NCBI GenBank assembly: GCA_012845835.1
Contig: JABAKD010000009.1
Span: 14,416,274-14,480,273, forward strand
DNA length: 64,000 nt
Direction of reading: 5' to 3'
From: Undaria pinnatifida
Lineage: Eukaryota > Sar > Phaeophyceae > Laminariales > Alariaceae
Every line of letters starts with the position of its first letter. The stretch's first letter is position 1. Of the stretch, positions 49,441 to 59,536 are shown one piece after another. The translations under genes and the position numbers were made by a program. The notes below the pieces were generated by a model. That model had not been told where the DNA came from. It saw nothing but the letters and a program-made list of their open reading frames with translations, and did no database searches.

Positions 49441-49905
49441 GGCCAAACAAAGAATTTCCAGGCGCCCTCGGATGAAAAGTAAAGAAAATATTTACAAAAT
49501 TCACAATCGAGTGGCAGAAACCAAATTTGAAGGAAACAGTTGAAAAGTCAAGAAAGAGCTGAGCATATAAACAACTTGAACAAGCAACTCTAAAAGACCA
49601 GGAGTGAAGAAAACATGAAGAAAAAGAGTGGGGAATCGAGATGGCAGAAACCATTTAAAGGAAAGAAATGAAAAATTAAGAAACAGCTGAAGAAAGAAAA
49701 GAAAAAGAAAAAAGCGAAGGAATAAATCGAAGAAAATCTGGACCGTTCCGCAAGTAATGGGAGGAGGCGGTGTTACAGTGCGAGGGTTTTGAGAGGCCAA
49801 CGATGTGTACCAACCGAGCCCGCTCAGGCAAAAGAAGAAAAAAAGTAAGTGTATATCGGTTCGTACCGTTTTATATTTATATTGTACAGCACTCCACGTA
49901 TTTTG
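49441..49905. other. No gene seen; A-rich with an internal ~145-bp near-duplication
   Basis: GTGGCAGAAACCAAATTTGA ... AGAAAGAGCTGA recurs as ATGGCAGAAACCATTTAAAG ... AGAAACAGCTGA. Confidence 0.5.
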
Positions 49906-50440
49906 TCCCGCGGCCCGGGTCGGCCCGCGGAAACGCGTGGGCCGTCTCATGGGCCGGGTGGACATCGTCGTCTTAGTAGCAGCAGTACACCACATATCTT
50001 GGGCCGCGGACGGGGCCGGCCTGTGAAAACACGCGGGCCGCCTCATGGGCCGGGCAGATCGGTTCATGTAGAGCCCATTTCTCATAGGCCGCGGCCCGGC
50101 CCTGCCCATCAAATTTGCATTTTATGGGCCACGGCCCGACCCGGCCCATCAATTTTTTAGAGGATAGGTCACGGCCCGGCCCGGCCCATCAATTTTTCAG
50201 AGGATGGGCCACGGCCCAGCCCGATCCATCATGTTTTCAATTTTTTTGGCCCGGCCCGGCTCGGCACATCACATTTCAAAATTCTCGGCCCGGCCCGGCC
50301 CGGCCCGGCCCGGCCCGAACCATCGGCCCATGGCAAACGCTGGAGTTTTTCACAAGTCATGGGCCGAGTCGGTTTAGACCGACGCGAACCCGACCCGACC
50401 CGCGAGAAGTGACCCGACCCGACCCGCGAGAAGTGACTCA
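49905..50440 (+). repeat. GGCCC-rich degenerate repeat, copy 2
   Basis: CGGCCCGGCCCATCAA(A/T)TTT units, a pure (CGGCC)n run at 50287-50320, and CCCGACCCGACCCGCGAGAA twice at the end. Confidence 0.8.
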
Positions 50441-51151
50441 TGAAAAGCAATGGATATTTTTGTCTTCTCTTTTTTCCCGGGGGGGTGATAGCGGCAGCAC
50501 TGAAATCTGAGGTCGCTGTCGGTGGGAGTAGAAAGGAGGCGACAGGCCGTGTGGCTAGGTTCCCAGTGCGTCGGAGTAGCATAGTGTCGGGAACGTATGT
50601 TCGTTCGTGTTTTCCCTACGAGGTGCGAATCCTTTTTTTGTTTGCTTTGTATCTCGGTCACTTTTTTTTTCTCCTTTGCGTTTTATCTCTTTCGTGAACA
50701 TCCACGAGAGACGGGGTTTAGTTTGATCAGTCTTGTTTCGTTGCGTTTTTCTGTTTTTCTTTTTGTCTTATTCCGGGAGGTTCCTGGTTTTCTCTTTTGT
50801 TTTTTTGTTGTTGTGTTTGTTCGAAGCCGGTATATTGACATTTATTTTTTCGTCGTTTCTTTCCTCGCTTAATTCATTTGCGAATAGATTGGTTTCTTGG
50901 TTTCACAAATGTGACCGCATACCTGGTAACAATCTTGCGTCCCTCTGAGATGACTACGAGATCAGGACTGACACTGGGTGGGCTGAGTGCTGATGCTGTC
51001 GTTAAGTAGAAACAACGGGAAGACAACATCAATAATAATACTGGTATCATATGAGATTCACATATTCATACGTGTGTTAAGTATTTTGTTATGTCTGGTG
51101 GTAACGAGTAACTACGAGGTTGCACACGTGAACTACGTACGTATTAGTGTT
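50441..51151. other. No gene seen; T-rich DNA and a family-G fragment
   Basis: 50625-50870 is T-rich and gives Phe/Leu-rich frames. 50948-51025 (GACTGACACTGGGTG ... GAAGACAACATC) is a diverged family-G end. Confidence 0.45.
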
Positions 51152-51262
51152 ATAAAAATTAAAATACACTCCAGCTGTGAGATCGAATATTTTGTCGAAA
51201 TTCATCTTTGCAAGCTGTGTGTGATACTCCGATCGCGCGTATTACGGGTTGTGTGTCCTCAT
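51152..51262 (+). repeat. 110-bp dispersed repeat, copy 2
   Basis: Partner of 44783-44893. Confidence 0.9.
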
Positions 51263-51469
51263 TAAGATTATAGTTGATCTTGTACCGCTATTTGCATTAC
51301 TGGCACTCTGGGATATTCTCTGTTGCGTGAGGTAGTGTGCGGGGTGTTGGGTGTTGGGTGTCCGGGTTTTTTATATTTCGTCATTTGGTACAGCTGTGTT
51401 GCACCGTCGCATCACACCCTCCGTGGGCTTTTGAGGTAGCAGTATAGTTACGAATTGGTATTATGTGTG

Positions 51470-51600
51470 TGTGTGTTCTTCACATTAAACCGTTCTTCTA
51501 CTCGTCGACATCCAGCACACCCAGTGTCCGTACTGATTCTTCACCCTAGAAAGATCAGCTCTGTGGTCACAAGCCACGACACAGAGATAATGCATCGTAA
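51470..51600 (-). repeat. Family G, partial copy
   Basis: The minus strand has the GAAGAATCAGTACGGACACTG and ACGGTTTAATGTGAAGAACA end of family G. Confidence 0.6.
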
Positions 51601-51689
51601 TGCATTCGACAACGCAATGTCATGCCCTAGTACTGGGTACGACAGGCACAACATACATACGTCAGCAACAGAAATACTTTGGAAGAGAG

Positions 51690-52700
51690 AAATACGAAAT
51701 AAACAAAAACAAAAACAAAAACAAAAACAAAAAACAAAAAACAAAATAAGAAAACAAATAAAAACAAAGATAAAAATAAAACAAAAAATGAAACAAACAA
51801 AATGAAGGGGAAATCGAAGAAACAACCCAACCGCAAAGGAGAGCCAAAGCTCGGAAAAGAAACATAATAAAATGAAATAAAATAAAGTAAAGTAAAACCA
51901 AAATAAGATAATCCGAACACGAGCCAAAAACCTGGACACGCAAGGAGGGAACAAAGGGGAAAAAAATACCCCAGAGAAAGACGAAAAGTGCTATGTACCT
52001 ACTAGTCGGCCTGGTACCTTGCTACCCTGTCTGCCATCTCCTTCCTGCCTTCGTCCACCGCGGTCTCCCTTCTATTCCTCCTGTTGCCCCCCCTGCCCCC
52101 ATTCCCTTGGACGGCTTTCCTTCTACTCCTCCTGTTTCCCCCCCTCCCCCCTTTGTGTTCTTCTCATTAAACCAAAATACCTTGTAAAAGAGAGAAACAA
52201 CGAAAGAAACCAAGACAAAATAAATAAATAAATAAATAAAAAGGGGAGCCAAAGCACGGGAGATAGAAACATACCCCGAGCATGAGCCAAAATGGACATG
52301 CAAGGGGGAAAGAAAGGGAAAAAATACCCCGGAAAAAAGAAACAAGTAGAAGAAGGAAGACTGGGAGGGCCAAATAAAACAGGCTCGTCACCTACCCACC
52401 ATGCAAGACTCCCTTCATAAGGATAAGAAGGGGAAAGAAAAAAAATAAAATAAAATAAAATAAATAAATTCACGGAAAAATCAAAGTACCAAGACATCAC
52501 ATTCCGAGCAGCCGCAGCAGTTGGCGGTACGAGTGGCATAGATAGAAAGGTTCCACCTACTAGTCGGCCTGGTACCTTGCTACCCTGTCTGCGGTCTCCT
52601 TCCTACTTTCATCTACCGCGGTTTCCCTTCTACTCCTCCTGTCCCCCCCCCTGCCCCCATACCCTTGGGCGGTGTTCCTTCTACCCCTCCTGCTGCCCCC
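51690..52700 (-). repeat. Tandem module: A-rich block plus LINE-R 3' end, x2
   Basis: Two LINE-R 3' ends (about 51998-52160 and from 52556) both start CTACTAGTCGGCCTGGTACC on the plus strand. Each is preceded by A-rich DNA with GAGCCAAAGC(T/A)CGG and a GGAAAAAAATACCCC(A/G)G-like word. (AAAAC)n and (AAATA)n runs flank. Confidence 0.7.
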
Positions 52701-53617
52701 CCTCCCCCCGTTCCCTTCGACACCACCCACGGCGGATGCGCGGCGCTGTCTACTCAGCTTTGCCTCATCCTCGTGCCACCTGCCCATGAACCGTTCAGCT
52801 GCTTCGAGGACCCCCCGGTACCACTTGCCCACCTTTTTTGCTGCAGTGGGCCACAGCGCGGTCCCAACTCCAAAAACTAAGGGGGAGTGTTCCGTTGATC
52901 CCTCGTTGGCTTTGAACACCCTAAGGTCCTCAGCTATGGCTCTAGGCCAAGTCTTAAGTTGTCCGCCTGGTTTCGGGTTCTCCCTACCAGCGATCGTCCC
53001 GAACATCAACCGACGGGGCAGTCGCCCCTTGTGTTGTCGCACCAGGGCCCCGGCAAAGAAGAGCCGCCGTTTACGGATGGTCGTTTCGATGCTCTCGCAT
53101 CGTGTCATCCTGAGGGCCTTCGCGTACGAGAGGGTGGTGTGGTCGGTGCGTAATCGGCGCTGGAAGCCAATGACTCGCAAAAGGACTTCGTGGTGGGCTG
53201 ATCGGAGCTTGGCGAAGTGGTCCGCATTGAGGGTCCACGTCACACACCCGTACAGCAGGGTCTCAATGACCTCGGCCTTCAGCATGCGGACTTTCAGACT
53301 AAGCGGGGTGGTCGTCCTGTCATACAATTCCGGGCCAAACCGTTTGGGGCATGCCCGCATGAGACGGATCCGTCGTTCGATTTCGAGCGAGAGGTCAGCG
53401 CTTTCGTGGATAATGCCGCCTAGGTATAAAAACTGGGTAGTCTGTTTATACCTCTGGCCTGATGCTTCGATCGCGAGCGGTGGGGCGAGGGATGTCTGGT
53501 CCGGTGTTCGTAGCAGCATCGTCTCTGTCTTCTTTTCCGATACCGTGAGGCCTGCTGCTTCGAAGACAGTCACGATGACTGTCATCATTTTAGCAAGGCC
53601 TTCCGCCGACTTCGAAA
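52560..53617 (-). pseudogene. LINE-R reverse-transcriptase C-terminal half, 5'-truncated, frame intact
   Basis: An uninterrupted minus-strand frame of over 342 codons: GIVSKSAEGLAKMM, VSEKKTETMLLRTPDQ, FLYLGGIIHESADLSLEIER, LKAEVIETLLYGCVTWTL, then a basic region and a Gly/Arg-rich tail ending ETADRVARYQAD-stop. It begins just where the family's YADD-x-G/A box would precede GIVS, so the catalytic core is missing. Homologous to 28652-30045. Confidence 0.82.
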
Positions 53618-53639
53618 CAATTCCTATACTAGTATATCA

Positions 53640-53853
53640 TGTGTATATATGCTAAGATATCATACGTCGCGACCATGGTATCATAGCAATACGCTTCTTT
53701 TTTGTTTTCTTCGTCCCATTTATTATCCTCTCACTATACTCTCGCCCTCCCTCGCAGTAGTAGCTCAGATCCGGGGTCACATAGCGGGCCCTCTCCCCCC
53801 CCCTCCCCACTACGTTACACGCCTTCATTTTTTTTTGTTGACGTGTACATGAA

Positions 53854-53900
<47 letters not shown>
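53640..53900 (+). other. 5' flank of the LINE-R fragment; 210-bp-unit relative and (GTT)n
   Basis: 53762-53830 matches part of the 28151 duplicated unit. (GTT)n at 53855-53900. Confidence 0.6.
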
Positions 53901-53901
<1 letters not shown>

Positions 53902-53904
53902 CTT

Positions 53905-54330
53905 CACACTAAAACGTTATTTCTACCCAACGGCATCAGTACACCCAGAGTCCGTGCTGATTCTTCATCCTAGAGAGATCCTCGTAGAGAGATATTGCAC
54001 AAATTGTGTGGTCACAGACGACTGTGAAACAGAGTAAACCAAGCAGTCGCAATTCATCAAAAAAAAAAAAAAAAAAAAAAAAAAAAACATCAAGGTAAAG
54101 CAAGTGAAATGCTATCATACCGGGTACGAGAACACAACAAACCAGCCAGAACATATAAAAAAGACAAAGAAATGAAAAAAGGAAATAAGAAAGAAGAAAA
54201 AAGGAAAGAAAAGAAAAACAAGGAAAGCAAACGACACACGTTGCAAAGAATGTAATGCGAGAAGGTCGGAACGGAAAGGAAAGGCTGCAATTGCCAGAGG
54301 AACACTCGTATACGTGCTGAAGAGGAGCAG
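53905..54330 (-). repeat. Family G, copy 2 (left arm of inverted repeat)
   Basis: Pairs with 54590-55025. Internally interrupted by about 27 A at 54060-54087. A (GTT)n run at 53855-53900 adjoins its end. Confidence 0.85.
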
Positions 54331-54454
54331 ATTTAGCAAATAATCAAATACGTTCATTTATTCAGAGTATGTAGTGTATCTCATCGCACAGGTACCAGGT
54401 AGTAATCAGTTTTATTGTTTACATGGTACCTGGCACGCAATATGTTGCCCACAC

Positions 54455-55025
54455 TTCTTCCTCTTCTCCGTGTTGTTTTCGTCCGTAAAACAGTAGTTAT
54501 CTTCGTCGTGTTGTTTTGTCCGTGCAACAGCAGGTATCTTCTTCGTGTTGTTTTTGTCCGTGCAACAGGCATCTGTTCCTCTTCAGCACGTGTGGTGTCC
54601 CTTTGGCAATTGCAGCCTTTCTTTTCCGTTCCGACCTTCTCGCATCACATTCTTCGCAACATGTGTCGTTTGCTTTTCTTGTTTTTTCTTTTCTTTCCTT
54701 TTTTTCTTCTTTCTTTTTTCCTTTTTTTCCTTTTTTTTCCCTTTCTTTTTTTTTATGGTCTGGCTGGTTCGTTGTGTTCTCGTACCCGGTATAATAGCAT
54801 TTCACTTGCTTTACCTTGATGAATTGCGACTGTTTGGTTTACTCTGTTTCACAGTCGTCTGTGACCACACAATTTGTACAATATCTCTGTATTTTTTTGG
54901 GCTCATAATTAGTAGAACCTCGTCACAACTTTCTAAATAGGATCTCTCTAGGATGAAGAATCAGCGCGGACTCTGGGTGAACTGATGTCGTTGGGTAGAA
55001 AGAACGGTTTGATGTGAAGACAACA
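54455..55025 (+). repeat. Family G, copy 3 (right arm of inverted repeat)
   Basis: Full-length, with three TCTTCGTGTTGTTTTGTCCG(TGCAACAG) units at its 5' end and TTTGATGTGAAGACAACACA at its 3' end. The T-rich centre gives Phe-rich artefactual frames. Confidence 0.85.
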
Positions 55026-55152
55026 CACACAGCGGTCATCATGCGCTGCTACTTCACTTGTACTGCTGCTGTGTACACGGGTGTACCCGGGGTTCGCCAT
55101 CGTAGAGCCCGTTGCTCTTCGTACGTTTTCTATTTGTCGGCGGCAACGAGAG

Positions 55153-55287
55153 TCGTGGTTATTGCGATGTTGCAGAACTATGTTCTGTATTTTCTAATCG
55201 TGGTTATTGCGATGTTGCAGAACTATGTTCTGTATTTTCTAATCGTGGTTATTGCGATGTTGCAGAACTATGTTCTGAATTTTCTAA
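55153..55287 (+). repeat. 45-bp tandem repeat x3
   Basis: Unit CGTGGTTATTGCGATGTTGC AGAACTATGTTCTGTATTTT CTAAT. The three units are identical except one base in the third; the period keeps a 15-residue frame open. Confidence 0.95.
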
Positions 55288-55309
55288 TTTCGCTTCGCTT
55301 GTCGGTTAC

Positions 55310-56380
55310 GTATCGAATTGGGATCGGATGTTTTTTTAGGTCCGATCTGATGTGATAAATATCGAACTACGTATCGGTAATCGCTTTTTCGAACTCTTAT
55401 CGGATCGGACATCGATTATCGTCCCAATAATCCAACTCTACTACGAATGATACTGCACATACAGCAGTACGGAGTACCAGGGTACAAAGTACAGAGAAAC
55501 ACGGCGGTGTTCTCATGGAGTTCACTGCTGTCCTTATCAATCATAAAACAGTGACTAGCTTGGTTGGTGGTGAGTTATCGTCCGCCTTCGAGCATGGCGT
55601 GCGGGGGTTCAATTCCCACCGATATCGTTGGTATGATACTACTATTGAAAGTAATGCTGTAGACTACGAGTATTGGGGGTGGAAAAGTTGTTCATGCGAA
55701 GTACCGTAATGTCCTCTGCCAACGCTTCCTGGGTCGAACGTTTTTTTTTCAATAAAACGTTGTCTCTTCGAGGGAGAGAACGAAAGCGTAGGAGGAACTT
55801 CGACAAACAAAACAAGAAAAAGACCCCGGGGAGAAAACGCCCCGGATATTTCTTCTAAAAAACAGTGTCTCGACACCACCGCCACATTCAAACTCGTGCG
55901 TTCATTCTTGTGCTGTCTACGGTACTGACGTATACAGGAGTATTTGTGTTAGTCTATGGTACCGACTTTTCCGGAAGAGCCTTACGAATCGTTTTGCCGT
56001 GTCTGGTTATTTCCGCGTCGGTTTGTTTTTGCATGGTTGAGTCTTCCTGTGCCGTATTTGACGTTGTGTACCGGCAGGAAAGCCGTGGGTTTTTTAGCAG
56101 GTGGAGTTTGAGTTCATGGAGCGGTTATAGTATGAGATGCCATGGTATCCAACAACGAGCAACCACAACGGTTGCGCACTGCTCATTGCGTACAAGTCGC
56201 ACTGGAGCGGCGGAATGGAGTACCGCAGATATTGTTATGTCCTTCCCCCCGGGGGGACATCGTTTTTTCGTGCTGCTTCCCGGGGAGGGATGATTTATTT
56301 TGATAGTAAGCTGGCCCAGGGGAAGTAGGCAGCTCCCGTGAACACGTACGAGGAAGTATAAACGCATTTATTTGGCACAT
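55310..56380. other. No supported gene; should contain the missing kinase 5' exon
   Basis: 55543-55625 has a tRNA-like GGGGGTTCAATTCCCACC arm. 55770-56330 has open frames without motifs. No ATG exon joins convincingly to 56837. Confidence 0.35.
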
Positions 56381-56384
56381 GGGT

Positions 56385-56665
56385 ACATGGCAAGTTTGAC
56401 TTTGGGTCGGCGGTTTACTTTGGACTGGGGTTCGAACCTTGGGTGGTGCATACTGCTTTTTGTGAAGGACTTTTTTCTGGGTTTTGTTCCGTCACCCACC
56501 GAAAGCGCGCGAGCGTGAGTCGGCGAATTTCGATGAAAACGGCGAGCAGTGGGTGGTGCTGAATCCGTCTGTGCGATAAAAACGAAGGCACGTAGAGTAC
56601 CGGGGGGGAAAGAAGGGACGACACCGAGACTATGGCTTGTCCGGAAGCTGAAAAGTAAGACTTGA
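56385..56665 (+). mobile_element. SINE-T copy 3
   Basis: B box GGTTCGAACC, body GAAAGCGCGCGAGCGTGAGT, GAATTTCGATGAAAAC, CGGGGGGGAAAGAAGGGACG, CTTGTCCGGAAGCTGAAAAG. Matches the SINE-T copies at 32550 and 33068 on the other strand. Confidence 0.72.
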
Positions 56666-56836
56666 GATGGGGAGAAAAGAATGATAATGATGCCAGGCAT
56701 GCACTTCTGATGGAGTGGTCAACAGTGGGCCCAAGAATGTGATTCGCACACTGATTGCTGCTGTCATCGTATGTACTCGTTCAAATTTTCGAATCCCTCC
56801 CCCGCCGTTTTGCTTTGGCCGCTAATGGTGTTTCAG

Positions 56837-56945
56837 GGTCAGGTATAACAAGACACCGGTAGCAGAGGGGGGATTTTCGTTCGTGTACCGGGCTAGGAAG
56901 GCGTCTACAGGGGAACATTACGCGCTCAAGAAAATTTTGTGTCAG
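56837..56945 (+). CDS. STK16: STK16-like kinase exon (Gly-loop)
   Basis: Acceptor GTGTTTCAG, donor CAG|GTATGT. After one carried base it encodes VRYNKTPVAEGGFSFVYRAR then KASTGEHYALKKILCQ. Confidence 0.9.
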
Positions 56946-59536
56946 GTATGTTTTTTTTTATTTTTTCTTGTTAAAATGTATTTGTGTAGCACCTGGATAA
57001 TGTGGAATGTAAAACTTGTAAATCTCCGATGGCTGAATAAAGTCTTAGGTTGGGTTTGCAGCGGCGTGGGGGGGGGGGGGGGGGGGGGGGGGCGTACTCA
57101 TTTGTTGCTTGCCATAGTAGTCATTGGACCTTTGACCACGCATCCCTTTCGAGACGGAGCACCGTTCCTACTCCCAATAGACACCTCCAACATTTGGGCG
57201 CTTATTACGCTTTTTCCATATGCTATACAGAAACTGTTTGCTTGTCCTATCCCCGTGCTGTTTCGCCGTCTGCGGCCACCATCTATCTCTTAGGATAGCG
57301 ATCGTTTTCTCGCTACTCTGTAGTCTACCAAACTATTCCATGTCACATACGTCTAATTTCCTCATCCCGTTCTTCCTCGTGACTATTTACGAGTATGCGA
57401 ATCAATTAGATACTACAGTAGTAGACTGTAGAATCCATGTCCCCATACGGACTATTAAGTAGTGGTGTACAGAACGTGCCGACTATCCGACTTATTTGGT
57501 TTCCATACATGTACATAGGAGGGATTGTTTCATGTGGGACGCATTTTTTGCCTTTTTGGGCGCCCCCCATCCCCGGCCGACGGGCGGGGCTAATTGGCTC
57601 GCTTCGCTCGCCTGACTCCGCGTCGGCAAGGCGGTTGGCCATCAGCTGCCTTCGCCAGCCGACTTTGCGGCTCAAGTCAGGTAGTCGGCTAATGGCTCCT
57701 ACCGATTAGTTATTAGCCGTGAAATCCTGCCGACTCACAGGTGCAGCAATTATTGACACCCGGCCAGAACAAATTGAGATTTAACCACCCCGGCTAAGCT
57801 TTTAAGCCACTGCTGGTATTGTGTAGTTCTGGTACTTCGCTCGCGCTTTTCAGTGGGTTTCAACATCCTTGGGTGCGCTTGCTTTTACTTGTGTGCAGGT
57901 TGACGAGCAAAGGGAGCTGGCGTTGGCGGAGATGCGATCGCACAGGGAGTTTTCCCACCCCAACCTGATGCCGCTGCTGGACTGGGCATTCGTGGGAGTT
58001 CCACAGGGGGAGGCGGCGTTCCTGCTTTTCCCTTTCATGGAAAGTGAGTACTTCTGAACCGTTTGCAGCGCACCCGTATACAGTCAGCGCACCCGTATAC
58101 AGTATCACGATTGGTGACTATGAGCGTACAATGCGAAATATGTGGCTATTCATGGTCGCCGACATGGTGGAGGAGGAAGGCGCTATGGGGAAGGGGGGGG
58201 GGGGGGGGGGTCATCTGTTGCTTGCCTTAGTCGTTTTTGACCTTTGACCACGCAGCCCTGCCGAGATTGATTTGGGGGAGAGAGGGGGGGGATTACTCAT
58301 TTGTTGCTTGCCTTAGTCGTTTGACCATTGACTACGCATGCCTTTCGAGACGGAGCACCGTTACTGCTCCTAATAGAGACATGTCCAACGCTTGGGCACT
58401 CGGTGCGTTTTTTCCACATTTTATATTTTTTGTTTTTGGTTATCTTGTCTCCTTTCTCTTTGGCCGTTTGTGGCGATCATTTGTCTTGTAGTAATGCGAA
58501 CATTTTCTCGCAACTATCTAATGTATCAAAGCTCTCCATGGCATATCCATCTACTTTCCTCATACCTTTCTCTAACACATGATTCCGTTTTCTTATTTTG
58601 TGGGGGTGGGATTATAATTTTCGCTGTTTATTTCCTACCAGGTGCGTTGCGTGGCCGGAATGGGTCAGATAAATAGTTTTCGCAAGCAACCATGCGATGC
58701 CGCTGTTTTCGTTGGCCGGCGGCTAGGTACAGCGCTGGTGCTGGCGGTGGTGCTGGTGGTGGTTGTGGTTGTGGTAGTGGTAGTGTTGATGGTTTCACGC
58801 TTTGAGTGTACCAGGTACCTAGATTTCGCCAGGCCAAAAAAATGAACAAACCCCGTGTGGCCGTGTATTTCCAGGGTCTCTTCGGGACGTGATCGACACG
58901 CGATTACTGGGGGGCGGGCCTCCGCTGGGGGAAGTAGAAGCCCTGGTGATATTTGCGGGGGTCTGCCGCGGGGTTGTGGCGCTTCATCAGCACACGCCGT
59001 CGTGGGCTCACAGGGACATCAAGCCGGAGAACGTGATGATCGACAGAGACGGCACCCCCGTCCTCATGGACTTCGGGAGCGTCGCCGTGGCAGAGTGTCT
59101 GATCGAGGGGCGCACCGACGCCCTCGCCGTTCAAGACGAGGCGGCGCGGCACTCGACCCTCCCGTTTCGAGCGCCAGAGCTATTCGACGTGGCGAGCGAT
59201 GCGCATCTGGACCAGAGGACTGACGTGTGGTCGCTGGGGTGCCTGCTCTACGCGCTGAGGTACGGCTTTAGTCCGTTCGAGTGTGAGTTCGTCGGGGCCG
59301 GAGCGGGGACCGTGGGGTTGGGGGGGGGCGGGGTTAGGGTGGTGGAGTGCTCATTTTTGCGGGTGATTGGGCAGGTGACGTTTCCTCCGGGAGGACGGGC
59401 GTCGGAGGGGTTGAAGGAGCTGGTGATGTTCGCTCTCCAGCAGGACCCGTTGAAGCGGCCGTTTGTGGAGGAAGTGCTGGAACGGGCGATCGCCCTGGCG
59501 GGGGTGGAGGTGAGGGAGGGCTTTTGCGTGGATTGA
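56837..59536 (+). CDS. STK16: Ser/Thr protein kinase of the STK16/NAK family, 3 exons found (5' exon missing)
   Basis: Exons 56837-56945, 57899-58043 and 58875-59536 join in frame into 304 residues plus TGA. Kinase landmarks: Gly-loop VAEGGFSFVYRA (8-19), ATP lysine K31 in YALKKI, helix-C glutamate E47, LLFPFME hinge (78-84), catalytic loop AHRDIKPENV (129-138), DFG (150-152), APE (184-186), DVWSLGC (201-207). The LLFPF hinge, the VLMDFGS strand and the long activation segment ending RAPELF match STK16/MPSK1, a membrane-anchored Golgi-linked kinase in animals. The acylated N-terminus cannot be checked because the first exon (ending in phase 1) was not found. A glycine-rich insert (about 221-232) lies before the SFLRVIGQVTFPP block. 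The gene symbol is by family resemblance. Confidence 0.92.
56946..57898 (+). other. Kinase intron with antisense LINE-C
   Basis: Holds a G-run (57067-57092) and LINE-C copy e. 57560-57715 is GC-rich unassigned DNA. Confidence 0.65.
57066..57410 (-). mobile_element. LINE-C copy e, poly(C)-tailed (minus strand)
   Basis: The minus strand runs GATAGATGGTGGCCGCAGAC ... CCCAAATGTTGGAGGTGTCT ... CGGTGCTCCGTCTCGAAAGG ... GAGTACGCCCC with about 26 C. It aligns with 10440-10735 over about 340 bp. Confidence 0.8.
57899..58043 (+). CDS. STK16: STK16-like kinase exon (helix C to hinge)
   Basis: Acceptor TGTGTGCAG, donor GAAA|GTGAGT. Encodes VDEQRELALAEMRSHREFSH, PNLMPLLDWAFVGVPQGEAA and FLLFPFME. HPN-x-M/L is the usual strand-4 approach. 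Confidence 0.93.
58185..58585 (-). mobile_element. Two LINE-C 3' ends in tandem (copies f and g), minus strand
   Basis: Copy f (58185-58260) keeps only the last ~70 bp plus a G-run. Copy g (58285-58585) extends ~300 bp inward (GAGACGGAGCACCGTTACTG ... TTTTCTCGCAACTATCTAAT). Both lie antisense in the kinase intron. Confidence 0.78.
58735..58795 (+). repeat. GGTGGT/TGGTTG short tract
   Basis: GTGGTGCTGGTGGTGGTTGT simple sequence about 80-140 bp before the last kinase exon. Confidence 0.7.
58875..59536 (+). CDS. STK16: STK16-like kinase last exon (catalytic core to C-terminus)
   Basis: Acceptor ATTTCCAG. Encodes (R)SLRDVID..., AHRDIKPENVMIDRDGTPVL, MDFGSVAVAEC, FRAPELF, QRTDVWSLGCLLYALRYG and DPLKRPFVEEVLERAIALAG, ending GFCVD-TGA. 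A possible internal intron (GTGAGT at 59285 to GGGCAG at 59373) would delete the conserved SFLRVIGQ segment, so I read it as exon. Confidence 0.95.

Noticed and set aside
50597-50948. Phe/Leu-rich membrane-protein-like frames
   Set aside because: T-rich composition in all frames, as at 30093-30638, 51541-51954 and 54415-54940.
55543-55625. Possible tRNA gene (GGGGGTTCAATTCCCACC arm)
   Set aside because: The T-arm has a mismatch, no acceptor stem pairs, and no proper A box is seen; at best a tRNA-like relic.
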